Shown piece by piece: positions 18,099 through 29,617 of a stretch of 64,000 bases of DNA. Made by a program: the position numbers and the translations under genes. The first letter of the stretch is position 1. Each line of letters opens with the position of its first letter. Origin of the DNA: Geothrix terrae (lineage in GTDB: Bacteria; Acidobacteriota; Holophagae; Holophagales; Holophagaceae); the NCBI RefSeq assembly GCF_022808775.1, contig NZ_JAKZLA010000004.1:248001-312000 (forward strand), read 5' to 3'. The notes beneath the pieces are model-generated. The model made no database searches, was not told the origin of the DNA, and was given only the letters and a program-made list of their open reading frames with translations.

Positions 18099-18104
18099 GC
18101 GTCT

Positions 18105-18539
18105 TCAGCGGCCGTTCTCGAGCGCCTCGGCGATCCGCTTGGTGTGCATCACCGAGCTGCGGATGAGGGCCAATGGTTCCTCGGGATCGCGATCATCCAC
18201 ACAGCCCGGACGGGCCGTCCAATCGAGTTCGAAGGTCAGCCCCACCTCACCCCCCGGCGAAACCTGGAGCCGGTTCACCACCGTCCCTTCGTAGACTGGG
18301 TGGTCCAGCAAGGTGAAGGTGACGGTCCGCCTGCGGGAATCCGCGGTGATGCGCTCCCGGAAGGCCACGCCCCCGGGCAGCACCAGCTGCCGCACCACGC
18401 TCGAGGCGCCCCGCTCCAGGATCTCGGCGTCCAGCGCGTCCTCGATGTAGCGCTGGGGGTGCTCCATCTTGTCCAAGAGCACCGCCCACACGGTTTCGGG
18501 CGAGGCGTCGACGCGGCTGGTGACCCGGTGCCTGGGCAT
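18105..18539 (-). CDS. SRPBCC-superfamily protein (AtaL/DUF1857-like)
   Basis: 144 residues matching the AtaL-like/DUF1857 branch of the START/SRPBCC helix-grip fold: VTSRVDASPETVWAVLLDK at the N-terminus, MEHPQRYIEDALDAEILERG, and a long C-terminal helix (PEEPLALIRSSVMHTKRIAEAL) that would close a hydrophobic cavity. The family binds small hydrophobic ligands; no ligand or reaction can be assigned. Start ATG 18539 follows GGGGATCCC. It lies between the DegP-like gene (convergent) and mqnD (same strand, upstream). Confidence 0.75.
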   Translation of the reverse strand: MPRHRVTSRVDASPETVWAVLLDKMEHPQRYIEDALDAEILERGASSVVRQLVLPGGVAFRERITADSRRRTVTFTLLDHPVYEGTVVNRLQVSPGGEVGLTFELDWTARPGCVDDRDPEEPLALIRSSVMHTKRIAEALENGR

Positions 18540-18633
18540 GGGATCCCCGGAAGGGACCCCAGGCTACGCCCACCGGTCTCCCCGTGCCAGGGCCTGCCCC
18601 CGGGATCCTACTCCTGCATCCTGGCCCTGGATC

Positions 18634-19443
18634 CTAGCCCTGGATCCACACGGGCTCGAGGCCCAGCAGCTTCTCCACGGCTTCGCGCCCGCGGGGGCCC
18701 GGGTCCACGGTGAAGTCGTTCACCCAGGCATTCACGTAGCGGCCGATCATCTCGCGGTCCATGCCGCGGCCGAAGGACTGGCTGTAGTCCACGCTCTCCC
18801 AGTGGCGCGCGCGGGCCATCTCCACGCTCTTGCGCATGAGCACGGCGAAGCGCTGCTTCACGTCCGCGGGCAGGTCGCGCCGGATGGCATTGCCGCCCAT
18901 GGGCAAGGGCAGGTCGTAGGCGTGCTTCCACCAGGCGCCCAGATCCACCACCAGGCGCAGGCCCGCGTCGTGGTACATGAGCTGGCTCTCGTGGATGAGC
19001 AGGCCCGCCTGGAAGCGGCCCTCGGCCACGGCGGGCAGGATCTGGTCGAAGGGCACCAGCTCGACCTTGGGTTCGAAGCCCAGAGCCTTGCACCAGATCC
19101 GCATGGCCAGGTAGGCGCTGGTGCGCCGGCCGGGAATGGCGATGGTGAGCCCCTTCAGCGCCGCGGGCTCCAGGGGCTTGCCGCTCACCACCAGGGGGCC
19201 CGTGCCCTCCTGGATGCTGGAGCCCGCCGTCAGCAGGTCGTAGCGGCCCAGGAGTTCCGGGTAGGCCCCGAAGCTGATGGCCGTGACGTCGTAGCGGCCC
19301 TCCGTCGCCTCGGCGTTGAGCGTCTCGATGTCCTTGCGGACGAAGGTGATCTCGAATTCCTCGGGATCCAGCCACCCCAGGGCCAGGGGAGCCATCATGT
19401 AGGCGTCGTCGGAATCCGGGCTGTGGGCGATGGTGAACTTCAT
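18634..19443 (-). CDS. mqnD: 1,4-dihydroxy-6-naphthoate synthase (menaquinone, futalosine pathway)
   Basis: 269 residues, a periplasmic-binding-protein-like fold acting in the cytoplasm. The N-terminus IAHSPDSDDAYMMAPLALGW and the middle SFGAYPELLGRYDLL and SSIQEGTGPLVV are diagnostic for MqnD. It converts cyclic de-hypoxanthine futalosine to 1,4-dihydroxy-6-naphthoate, so menaquinone is made by the futalosine route rather than the MenFDHCEB route. Start ATG 19443 has GGAG five bases upstream. Other mqn genes are not in the window. A TATGCT box lies at 19470-19465. Confidence 0.93.
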   Translation of the reverse strand: MKFTIAHSPDSDDAYMMAPLALGWLDPEEFEITFVRKDIETLNAEATEGRYDVTAISFGAYPELLGRYDLLTAGSSIQEGTGPLVVSGKPLEPAALKGLTIAIPGRRTSAYLAMRIWCKALGFEPKVELVPFDQILPAVAEGRFQAGLLIHESQLMYHDAGLRLVVDLGAWWKHAYDLPLPMGGNAIRRDLPADVKQRFAVLMRKSVEMARARHWESVDYSQSFGRGMDREMIGRYVNAWVNDFTVDPGPRGREAVEKLLGLEPVWIQG

Positions 19444-19464
19444 GGCGTCTCCGGCCTCCAGTTC

Positions 19465-19470
19465 AGCATA
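19465..19470 (-). promoter_or_regulatory. Candidate -10 box (TATGCT) for mqnD
   Basis: TATGCT on the minus strand, 21 bases before the mqnD start, followed by a short leader with a GGAG ribosome site. It is a member of the recurrent TANNCT box class. No -35 is evident. Confidence 0.35.
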
Positions 19471-19655
19471 GATCCACAGGGTCCGATCCAGAACCCGGCC
19501 CAGAAGGTCACGGGACAGCTGGACCCGGGAGTGGACAAGGATTGGAAGGGCATTCCCGATGCCCTAGTCTATGATGATCCATTCCCCGCTTTGGAAACGG
19601 CCGTCGATCGCCGCCGGACTTTCGTTCCTCCGGAGCCTGCTTATGCCCGGACCCC

Positions 19656-21482
19656 ATGATCAGACGCATCTCCGCCTTCCTCCTCGCCTTCAGTGCCCTG
19701 ACGGTCGCCTCTGCCGCGGATGGCCCGGACCTTTCCTATTCGAAGACGATCCACTACCAGATCAAGGGAGGGCCGGCGGGCTACCGTCTGAGCTCTGAAA
19801 CCACGGTCCAGCGGACGGCGCTGACGGAGCGGGCCGCCCGGGCTCATGCCTTTGACGTGGTGGAGCAGCCTTTCACCACCGTCAGCGGGCTCAGGGGAGA
19901 GAGCCGGGGACGTGAACTGAAGCAGGACCGCATCACCTTCCATTTCCCGAGGCTCGAAGACACCTTCATCCCGCCTGCCCGGGTGCATGAGCTCGAGTTC
20001 CCGGCCGATCTCAAGATCGGCGACACGATCACCTACTCCTGGCATGAGGACTACAAAGACCTGGCATTCCTCCCGATCGCGAGCATCCCGGCGATCGACC
20101 AGGTGGTCCGTTTCGAGATCAGGATCGACCATCCGGCCGATCTCCAGATCACCTTCGCGCCATTCTTCCCGCACGGCGATCTTCCGTTCAAGGAGGACCG
20201 GAGCGCTCCCACCCGGACCGTCCTCGTGTTCCAGAACCTCCCCCGGACAAGCCTGCTCCCCTGCGACCCCTATCAGGGTCTGCAGGCGGCGGTGTTGGTG
20301 GGCATCCACAAGGGGGCCGCGCCCCTCACGCCCGGTACACCAAGCGCCTTCTCGGCCTGGTACCTGGGGCTCCTGCGCGACATGCCCCAACCCAGCGCGG
20401 CCATGAACCAGCTGCTGTCCGAGGAGCTCCGCCGGGCCGCGACCCCCCGGGAGAAGGCCCGGATCCTGTTCGACTACGTGAAATCCGAGATCCGGTACAT
20501 CGCGGACGAAGGCGCCATGCACGCCTTCATCCCTCACGACCCGGCCTCGGTACTGGAGAAGAAATATGGAGACTGCAAGGACAAGGCTTGGCTCCTGACG
20601 GCCCTGGCCCGAATCCATGGCCTGTCCATCCATCCCGTTCTGCTATCCACGGTCCCTCCGCCGGATTTTCACGAGCTGGCGCCGGGACTCTTCAACCACG
20701 TGATCTGCGCCCTGGAGGAGCAGGACCAGCTGACCTTCATGGACCCCACGGCCACCTACAGCGAGATGGGAGACCTTCCAGATCTCGATCTGCAGGTAAA
20801 AGCCCTGGTGCTGGACCCCGCCCGGCCCCGCCTGGTCACCATCCCCTCGCAGCAGCGGTCTGAAGGGGTCGAGATTCAGATCGAAGGCGACCTGGCGAAA
20901 CCGCGGGAGGCCAAGGCCAGGATCACCCTCCGCCACAGCTGGCGGGCCCAGGCCATCCGGTCCCGCAGGGACCTGAAATCCATGGACCTGGAAAACACCC
21001 TCTCCAACCGCCTGAACCGGCTGCTGGCCAGGCTGTCGCTGGACGGCTTCCGGTTCAAGGATGTGGATCGGGAGAAGGTCATCCTCGAGGCGAACGCGGA
21101 CCTGACGGATTTCTTCATCCGCACCGACCTTCGTGTCTATGCCCCATCCGCGCCCTTCCGCGCCATCTCTCCGGACTACCTCGAGCGGGAGGGGGACACC
21201 CACCCGCTGGATGCCCAGGGACCCGACTCCTATCGCCTCGAGCTTGACCTGAAGCCGGATGGCCTGCGGCCGCGGCCGGATCGCCTTTCGCTGGGTCGCG
21301 CGGATGCGGCGAGCCACACCGCCACTTGTTCAGGCAAGGCCGGAAACATCCGTCTCTCCTACACCTTCAGGCAGCCGTTCCGGCTGGTGCCCAAGGGGGC
21401 CAGGGCGGAATTCATGGCGTTCTGCACACAGTACCTCCAGCTGAACCGCAGGCTCTTCGTCCTCCAAAGGAGCGAATCGTGA
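19656..21482 (+). CDS. DUF3857/transglutaminase-like protein, catalytically complete
   Basis: 608 residues with a Sec signal peptide (SAFLLAFSALTVASA). An N-terminal DUF3857 beta-domain (about residues 25-230) is followed by a transglutaminase-like papain-fold domain with a plausible full triad: Cys307 in YGDCKDKA, His348 in FNHV and Asp363 in FMDPT. A C-terminal beta-rich domain follows. It is probably periplasmic or surface-located. The reaction (peptide cleavage or amide exchange) is unknown for this family. Its TGA overlaps the GTG start of the next gene, so the two are translationally coupled. Confidence 0.85.
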   Translation: MIRRISAFLLAFSALTVASAADGPDLSYSKTIHYQIKGGPAGYRLSSETTVQRTALTERAARAHAFDVVEQPFTTVSGLRGESRGRELKQDRITFHFPRLEDTFIPPARVHELEFPADLKIGDTITYSWHEDYKDLAFLPIASIPAIDQVVRFEIRIDHPADLQITFAPFFPHGDLPFKEDRSAPTRTVLVFQNLPRTSLLPCDPYQGLQAAVLVGIHKGAAPLTPGTPSAFSAWYLGLLRDMPQPSAAMNQLLSEELRRAATPREKARILFDYVKSEIRYIADEGAMHAFIPHDPASVLEKKYGDCKDKAWLLTALARIHGLSIHPVLLSTVPPPDFHELAPGLFNHVICALEEQDQLTFMDPTATYSEMGDLPDLDLQVKALVLDPARPRLVTIPSQQRSEGVEIQIEGDLAKPREAKARITLRHSWRAQAIRSRRDLKSMDLENTLSNRLNRLLARLSLDGFRFKDVDREKVILEANADLTDFFIRTDLRVYAPSAPFRAISPDYLEREGDTHPLDAQGPDSYRLELDLKPDGLRPRPDRLSLGRADAASHTATCSGKAGNIRLSYTFRQPFRLVPKGARAEFMAFCTQYLQLNRRLFVLQRSES

Positions 21483-23449
21483 AATCCGCCCTCGTCCTCC
21501 TCGCCGCGCTCGCCATGTTGGCAGTCGGCTGCCAGACCTCCGAGCGCCTCGTCACGTTCCCCACCCAGACCGTCGCCGAAGTCAAAGCACCGCTCGATGT
21601 CCCGGCCCTCGAGAAGCGCTTCCCCGGGCAGGATGGCGTCTACCTTCAACGTGACACGTCCTTCGAACACGTCACCAGCGATGGGTGGCCAGTCGGCATC
21701 ACCTGGACGTTCTTCGAGACCCAGACTCGCAGCTACGTCGTATTCAACCCCGACGCGAAATGGCTCTCCACCTTTGAAGTCCAGGTATCCCCCGGCTCCG
21801 AGCTGGAACGGGTGGCCCTCGAGATCCGCGGAACAGATGGGAAGAGCCACCAGTTCGGCGCGGGGGATCTCAAGCAGGAGCAGGACTCCAAGGGTCTCGT
21901 GACCTACAAGCTGGCCTACCCGGATGTCCGGAAGGGATGCGTCATCACCGAGGCCTACGTCATCAAGAAGACGAACTGCTGGGCCGCCCCTCCGCTCCAC
22001 CACGAAGTCCCGCTGCAATTCTCGATCCCCTGCCTGCAGGCGAGCTACCGGTTCCTCTACCCCAACTGGTGGGCAACCAAGGTGAAGGCCCTCGGCCAGG
22101 GCCGGGCGCTTCCCGTGGAGGTGAAGAAGGAGGAGCAGGCGAAAAAGACGATCATGACCTACACCGCCAAGGACATCCCGGCCGTCGAGAAGGAGCCTTT
22201 CTCACCCTTCTTCAAGGAGGTCTCCAATTACGCGGAGATCATGGTCACCCAACTGAGCCTCGGCAAAGCCTATTACGCAGCCCCCTTGACCTGGGATGCC
22301 TATGCCAAAGAGTTCAAAGGCTACGTCATGGACAAGAACCCCATCTTCTCGCAGCGGGTGGACCGGGCCACCGTCGAGGCCACCCAATCCTGCAAGACGG
22401 ATCGCGAGCGTCTCGAAGCCCTGGTGGGCTGGATCCAGGCCAACATGGAGATTGGCGCCACCAAAGGGAATTTCGCGGACGTGCTGGCCGCCAAGAGGGG
22501 ATCGGTCTATCAGCTCACGGGGCTGGCGCAGAGCATGCTCCGGAAGGCGGGGATCAACAGCCGCTTCCTGCTCATCCACTCCGCGGAAGACGGCTACTTC
22601 GACAAGGATTTCATCTCCAGTGAAGAGCTCTACATCCCGGCCCTGATGGCCGACCTCGGGGGCCGGTCCTACGTGGTGCTCCCCTACGCGAAGAACCTCC
22701 CCGTGGACATCATCCCCGAGCGGTTCCAGGGGCAGACGGCCCTTGCCATCGAGCCATCCGGGGCGGCCCAGCTCATCACGGTCCCCACCGGCAACCTGGC
22801 CACCAACGAAGTGTCCGAGGACTACGCGCTCACCTTCTCCGAAGACGGCAAAGTCCGGGTCACCGAAGAGAAGACCTTCCAGGGGCCCAACGCCTACAGC
22901 GTGCGGCGGAGCCTTGCCGACCTGAACCGGGAGGAGACCGAGAAGCTGCTGAAGGGCCTGCTGACCTACACCGAAGGCAAGGTCGAGTTCACGAAGTACG
23001 AATTCGTGGACCAGAGCGACTACAAGAAGCCGCTGAAGGTGCACCTGGAATATGTCATCGACAATCTGGTGACCCTCACCCCGGAGGAGGTGCTCTTCAA
23101 TACGGGCGGCCTCTTCGCCCCCGCCTCGCGGCTGAAGACCAAGGTGGCCCCCAAGGATCGCCAGAACCCGGTCCGGATCTACTACGACGAGGCCTCCAGG
23201 AAGAACATCCTCCTGACCTTCCCCGCATCCTGGAGGCTCTCCCGTGTCCCCCAGGACTTCCGGTTGGAGAACCGTTTCGGATCGATCAGCGGCTCCTACA
23301 AGAGCGGCCCCCGGAAACTCCAGGTCCAACAGGCTCTGACGCTGAAGAAGAGCTTCGAGCCCAAAGAGCGGATCGAGGACCTCCTGGAGCTGACCGGTAA
23401 CCATTCCAAGCTCTATGTCCCCACCCTGGTGTTCAAAGTGAAGGGGTGA
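21479..23449 (+). CDS. DUF3857/transglutaminase-like lipoprotein lacking the catalytic Cys
   Basis: 656 residues from a GTG start at 21479, fixed by AGGAG upstream and by a four-base overlap with the preceding gene. The signal peptide ends in lipobox LAVGC, implying a lipid anchor. Domain order follows its neighbour: DUF3857, transglutaminase-like, C-terminal beta domain. The segment that should hold the active-site cysteine reads AAKRGSVYQLTGLA, with Val343 aligned to Cys307 of the neighbour, and no HV/MDPT pair is found. It is therefore probably a pseudoenzyme, perhaps a binding or regulatory partner of the upstream protein. Confidence 0.83.
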   Translation: MKSALVLLAALAMLAVGCQTSERLVTFPTQTVAEVKAPLDVPALEKRFPGQDGVYLQRDTSFEHVTSDGWPVGITWTFFETQTRSYVVFNPDAKWLSTFEVQVSPGSELERVALEIRGTDGKSHQFGAGDLKQEQDSKGLVTYKLAYPDVRKGCVITEAYVIKKTNCWAAPPLHHEVPLQFSIPCLQASYRFLYPNWWATKVKALGQGRALPVEVKKEEQAKKTIMTYTAKDIPAVEKEPFSPFFKEVSNYAEIMVTQLSLGKAYYAAPLTWDAYAKEFKGYVMDKNPIFSQRVDRATVEATQSCKTDRERLEALVGWIQANMEIGATKGNFADVLAAKRGSVYQLTGLAQSMLRKAGINSRFLLIHSAEDGYFDKDFISSEELYIPALMADLGGRSYVVLPYAKNLPVDIIPERFQGQTALAIEPSGAAQLITVPTGNLATNEVSEDYALTFSEDGKVRVTEEKTFQGPNAYSVRRSLADLNREETEKLLKGLLTYTEGKVEFTKYEFVDQSDYKKPLKVHLEYVIDNLVTLTPEEVLFNTGGLFAPASRLKTKVAPKDRQNPVRIYYDEASRKNILLTFPASWRLSRVPQDFRLENRFGSISGSYKSGPRKLQVQQALTLKKSFEPKERIEDLLELTGNHSKLYVPTLVFKVKG

Positions 23450-23521
23450 GTCACCGAACGGCCGGCCGGCCGCCCAGCTCCGCTCGGGAGCCTGGGCGGC
23501 TTCGCCGGACGGCGGCGACCC

Positions 23522-24043
23522 TCAGCCGATCGTCTCCGGGTCCTTTGGCGCCAGCTTGCCCTTGACCCGCTCCACGGCCTTGGCGGCCAGGGTGTAGCGG
23601 GGGTTCTCCTCCAGGGCCTTCCGGTAGTGCTCCAGGGCCTTGTCCAGCTGGCCCTTGGCCTCGAAGACGCGGCCCAGGTTGAAGTGGGGGAAGCAGTAGC
23701 TTTCGTAGCGCTTCGCCTTCAGGGCCATGCGCAGCCAGGGGATGGCCTCGTCAGGCTCCCCCTGCTCCACGTAGTAGGCGCCGATGTCGTTGTAGGGGTT
23801 CCCGAACTCGGGATCCAGGTCGATGGCCCGGTGGCAGTCCTCGATGGCCGAGGCGTAGTCCTTCTCGAAGGACCGCGTCCAGCCCCGGAAGGTGTAGGCC
23901 TCCGCGGTGGGACAGATCTCGATGGACTTCGTGTAGAGGGCGATGGCCTTCTGGATCTCCCCCTTCATCTGGAGCTGGTAGGCCTTGCCCACCCACTCCA
24001 TGGCCTCCTGCCGCTTGTCCTGGCGTTCCTGCTCGTCGCTCAT
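23522..24043 (-). CDS. TPR-repeat protein
   Basis: 173 residues, almost entirely tetratricopeptide repeats (about four), for example AIALYTKSIEICPTAEAYTF, AIEDCHRAIDLDPEFGNPYN and AIPWLRMALKAKRYESYCF. No signal peptide, so cytoplasmic. TPR arrays mediate protein-protein contacts; no partner is indicated. Start ATG 24043 follows GAGGGCGGCCC. It is divergent from the larger TPR gene at 24107; on the minus strand a TATCCT box about 20 bases upstream could be its -10 element. Confidence 0.82.
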   Translation of the reverse strand: MSDEQERQDKRQEAMEWVGKAYQLQMKGEIQKAIALYTKSIEICPTAEAYTFRGWTRSFEKDYASAIEDCHRAIDLDPEFGNPYNDIGAYYVEQGEPDEAIPWLRMALKAKRYESYCFPHFNLGRVFEAKGQLDKALEHYRKALEENPRYTLAAKAVERVKGKLAPKDPETIG

Positions 24044-24094
24044 GGGCCGCCCTCGCGGGCATCAGGATAAAACCTTCAGCCCGCTGGGGCCAGC

Positions 24095-24100
24095 TATCCT
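24095..24100 (+). promoter_or_regulatory. Candidate -10 box (TATCCT), leaderless start
   Basis: AGCTATCCTGG, with TATCCT exactly six bases before ATG 24107 of the zinc-ribbon TPR gene, which has no Shine-Dalgarno sequence. An AACCTT 18 bases upstream is the nearest thing to a -35. Confidence 0.45.
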
Positions 24101-24106
24101 GGAATC

Positions 24107-25960
24107 ATGGCCAACGACCTGCCCGGTTCCTATTGCCAGAACTGCCTGACCTGGAACCCCGGGGATCGGGAGACTTGCGTGAAGTGCGGCACTCGCCTGC
24201 TCATCCTCGCCGGGGACCAGACCTGGGAGGACGAGCCCGAGGAGACGGAGGGCGGCGAGGACCTGGAGGAGCACCTCCTGGAGCGCATCACGGGGCTGGA
24301 GGAGACCCTCCGCCGGGTGGAGACCTACCTGGAGACCGTGTCGGACCAGCTGGGCAAGCTGGAGCGCAGCGAGGTGATGCTGCGCAATGGCCTGATGGCC
24401 CTGGTGCAGGAGATGGAGCAGAAGCGCCAGCTCGACGCCCACGCCTTCTCGGAGCGGTGGGAGAGCCTCGTCGAGGAGAACCTCCACCTCATCAGCGCCC
24501 GGGAGCTGTTCACCCGCTACCGGGCCCGCATCCTGCCCATCGCCCGGCCCAAGTCCATGTCCCAGCTCAAGCGCGCCCTGCTGGAGACCACGGCCCTCCT
24601 GGAGGCCGCGGACCTCCCCGGCGCCGCCCAGCGCCTGGGCCAGGCCCTGCCCCTGGATCCGAAGAACTACGAGCTGATCTTCACGGCCGCCTCCCTGCAC
24701 GAGGCCGCCCAGAACTTCGAGGAGGCGGAGAGCCTCGCCCGCAAGGCCGTGGGCCTGAGCCCCCGCCACTTCGAGGCCTGGATGCTGCTGGCCAAGCTGC
24801 TCCAGGAATTGCCCGAACACGCGGACCAGGCCATCGAGGCCCTGCACCAGGCCTCGGACCTGCGGCCCGAGGATGCCGAGCCCCGCATGCTGCTGGCGGA
24901 GCTGCTGCTGGACGAGGAGGATCTCCAGGGCGCCCTGGAGGCGGCCCAGGAGGCCGTGGCCCGCCGCAAGGACGGGGAGACCCTGCTGCTGCTGGGCCAG
25001 GTCCATCTGGCGCGGGGCGAGAGCGGCATGGCCGTCCCCGCCCTCAAGGAGGCCAGCTCCTACCTGCCCGGCGACCTCCACGTGCGCGAGTCCCTGGCCG
25101 AGGCCTACCTCCTCCAGGGCGACCGGTCCAAAGCCTTCGCCATCCTCCAGGAGCTGCTCACGCAGAACCCCGGCGATCCCCACCTCCTCCTCATGGTGGA
25201 CGCCGAGGACCACCTCCAGCTGCGCGAGGCCCGGGACGGCAAGGCCGGCACCCAGGTTCTGCTGGACGAGGCCGAGACCCTGCTGGACGAGAACCAGCTG
25301 GAATCCGCCGCCATGCTCCTCAAGCGCGCCCGGCGGAAGGGGAAGAGCCAGCGCTCCGAGTGGCTGGACCTGCGCCTCTCCTTCCTCCAGGATCCGGAGA
25401 AGACCCTGCGGTCCGCCCTGGCCTTCGCCTGCTCGGACCGCCACCCGCGCCTCTGCTTCCTGGCCCTGCGCCTGGCCCTGGAGCACCTCATGGCCCAGAA
25501 GCGCGAGGCCGAGATCGCCCGGACCTTGGACGCCTTCCTCACCCGCCACCCCAAGAGCACCGGCGCCTGGGAGGCCGCCCTCATGCGCCAGGCCTACCGC
25601 CTGATGAACGGCCAGGCCACCGAACAGGACCTGATCGAGGTCCGCCGCCTCCATGCCCACCCCCTGCCCGGCATGGAGCCCCGCGCCCGCACCCTGCTGG
25701 GCCAGTACCTCCTGGCCCTCAAGCGGCACCAGGAGGTGCTGGAGCTGATCGATCCCCTCATCGAGAAGGAACCCACCCTCATCAACCACTTCCAGCTCGG
25801 CGCCGCCCTGGCGGGCCTGGGGGAGCGGGAGGAGGCCCGGGTCCTGCTCAAGGCCGGGCTGGATGCCGAGGCCGGCGATCTCAACGACAGCCAGGCCAAG
25901 GGTGTGAAGAACCAGATCCGCGGCCTGTTGAAGGAATTGAGCGGGGCCGGCGAAGCCTGA
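24107..25960 (+). CDS. Zinc-ribbon and TPR-repeat protein
   Basis: 617 residues, no signal peptide. The N-terminus has a rubredoxin-like zinc ribbon (Cys10-x2-Cys13 and Cys24-x2-Cys27), then an acidic linker, a coiled coil (about residues 55-125, LLERITGLEETLRRVETYLE), and a long TPR solenoid to the C-terminus (about 10-12 helical hairpins such as AAQRLGQALPLDPKNYELIF). The design suggests a cytoplasmic scaffold. No function can be assigned. There is no ribosome site; a TATCCT box six bases before the ATG suggests a leaderless transcript. The suf operon follows after 80 bases. Confidence 0.82.
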   Translation: MANDLPGSYCQNCLTWNPGDRETCVKCGTRLLILAGDQTWEDEPEETEGGEDLEEHLLERITGLEETLRRVETYLETVSDQLGKLERSEVMLRNGLMALVQEMEQKRQLDAHAFSERWESLVEENLHLISARELFTRYRARILPIARPKSMSQLKRALLETTALLEAADLPGAAQRLGQALPLDPKNYELIFTAASLHEAAQNFEEAESLARKAVGLSPRHFEAWMLLAKLLQELPEHADQAIEALHQASDLRPEDAEPRMLLAELLLDEEDLQGALEAAQEAVARRKDGETLLLLGQVHLARGESGMAVPALKEASSYLPGDLHVRESLAEAYLLQGDRSKAFAILQELLTQNPGDPHLLLMVDAEDHLQLREARDGKAGTQVLLDEAETLLDENQLESAAMLLKRARRKGKSQRSEWLDLRLSFLQDPEKTLRSALAFACSDRHPRLCFLALRLALEHLMAQKREAEIARTLDAFLTRHPKSTGAWEAALMRQAYRLMNGQATEQDLIEVRRLHAHPLPGMEPRARTLLGQYLLALKRHQEVLELIDPLIEKEPTLINHFQLGAALAGLGEREEARVLLKAGLDAEAGDLNDSQAKGVKNQIRGLLKELSGAGEA

Positions 25961-25991
25961 GCAGGCGTGACCGACCGCACGGGGTATTAAG

Positions 25992-26019
25992 TTGACAATT
26001 TTAGTCGAGATTCCAGAAT
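25992..26019 (+). promoter_or_regulatory. sufB: suf operon promoter with possible Rrf2-type operator
   Basis: TTGACA at 25992-25997, a 16-base spacer and CAGAAT at 26014-26019, in the only AT-rich stretch before sufB. The -35 is embedded in a partial palindrome, TTGAC-N7-GTCGA (25992-26008), resembling operators of Rrf2-family iron-sulfur regulators (IscR/SufR). No such regulator gene is in the window. Confidence 0.5.
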
Positions 26020-26040
26020 GGGATGTCTCGGGAGTGGTGT

Positions 26041-27480
<1,440 letters not shown>

Positions 27481-27485
27481 AAAGA

Positions 27486-27559
27486 ATGAACCACGAAGAC
27501 AGGAAGACCACGAAAAGAGCATGTCTTCCTTCGTGGTCTTAGTGGTCTTCGTGGTTCAT
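27486..27559. repeat. CCACGAAGAC hairpin repeat, copy B
   Basis: Near-perfect inverted repeat with arms of about 31 bases (left arm from 27486, right arm ending 27559), sharing ATGAACCACGAAGAC ends and a loop of about 10-14 bases. Each arm holds three CCACGAAGA-like units. It lies between sufB and sufC and would form a strong mRNA hairpin. Copy C at 31315-31406 is the same element in opposite orientation: the left arm of B and the right arm of C share 25 identical bases when complemented. Confidence 0.85.
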
Positions 27560-27579
27560 CTGTTTGTTTTGGAGATGGA

Positions 27580-28340
<761 letters not shown>

Positions 28341-28344
<4 letters not shown>

Positions 28345-29617
28345 GCACGGCGGTTGTCGGTTCCAGCCTGCTGGCGGATCTGCTCAGCGGGCCCAGGCCC
28401 GCCGAGTGGGCTTCGCTGCGCGAGGCGGCAGAGCTGCGGCTGGCGGGACGCGAACTGCCCGCGACTCGCGAGGAGGACTGGAAGTACACGGACCTGAAGG
28501 CTCTGGCCACCAGCACCTTCGAACCCGCCCCCAAGGTCACCGTGGACATCTCCAGGCACCTGCTCCCCGAGATGGTGGGCACGCGCCAGGTCTTCGTGAA
28601 CGGGCACCATGCCCCCCACGCCAGCTGCGCTTCCGCGGTGCCGGCGGGCGTGCGCTACTTCCCCATGTCCCACGCCAGCGAGGCCTGCCACGCGCTGGGC
28701 AGCGTGGGCAACGGCGCGGCGAAGGGCCTCTTCGAGGACCTGAACACCGCCCGCTTCCAGGACGGCGCCGTCATCCTCGTGCCCAAGAACCTCAAGGTGG
28801 CCCTGCCCCTGCACGTGCTCTTCGTGACGAAGGCCGAGACCCCCGTCGCCGTGTTCCCCCGCCTTCTGGTGGTGCTGGAGCGGGGCGCGGAGCTGGAGCT
28901 CGTGGAAGAACACCACGGCGAGGGCGCCTACCTGAGCTGCCCCGTGGTCGAGGTGCATGTGGCCGAAGGCGCCATCCTCCGCCACGAGCGCGTGCAGCGG
29001 GAGAGCCCCGAGGCCTTCCACCTCGCCACCCTCCGGGCCGAGGTCGGCAAGGGCGGCCAGTACCATTCCCGCACCCTCAGCTTCGGCGCCCGCCTCTCCC
29101 GGCAGGAGCCCCGCGTGCGGCTGGCCGAGGGCGCCGAGGCCAGCCTCGACGGCCTGGCCCTCCTGGATGGCAGCCAGGTGGCGGACACCCACAGCTTCCT
29201 GCACCACGCCGAGCCCGGCGCCACCAGCCGCCAGCTGCACAAGTGCATCGTGGATGGGAGGGCCCGCGCCATCTTCAACGGCCAGGTCCTCGTGGCCAAG
29301 GGCGCCCAGGGCACGGACGCCCAGCAGCAGAGCCGCAACCTGCTGCTCTCGGAGGCGGCCCGGGTGGACACCAAGCCCCAGCTGGAGATCTACGCCGACG
29401 ACGTCAAGTGCAGCCACGGCGCCGCCGTGGGCCAGCTCGATCCCGAGGAGCTGTTCTACCTCCAGAGCCGCGGCATGAACGCCGACGACGCCCGCAACCT
29501 CCTCACCTACGGCTTCGCGGCGGACGTGCTCACCCATGTCCCCGTGGCCAGCCTGCGCCGGAGCCTCCGCCAGCTTGTCATGGCCCGCACCCAGGCTGGT
29601 TCGCTGGGAGACCTGGC

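Noticed and set aside
18609-18645. Three copies of CCTGGATCC-like units near the mqnD stop
   Set aside because: Short, imperfect, partly coding; no sign of a mobile or regulatory repeat.
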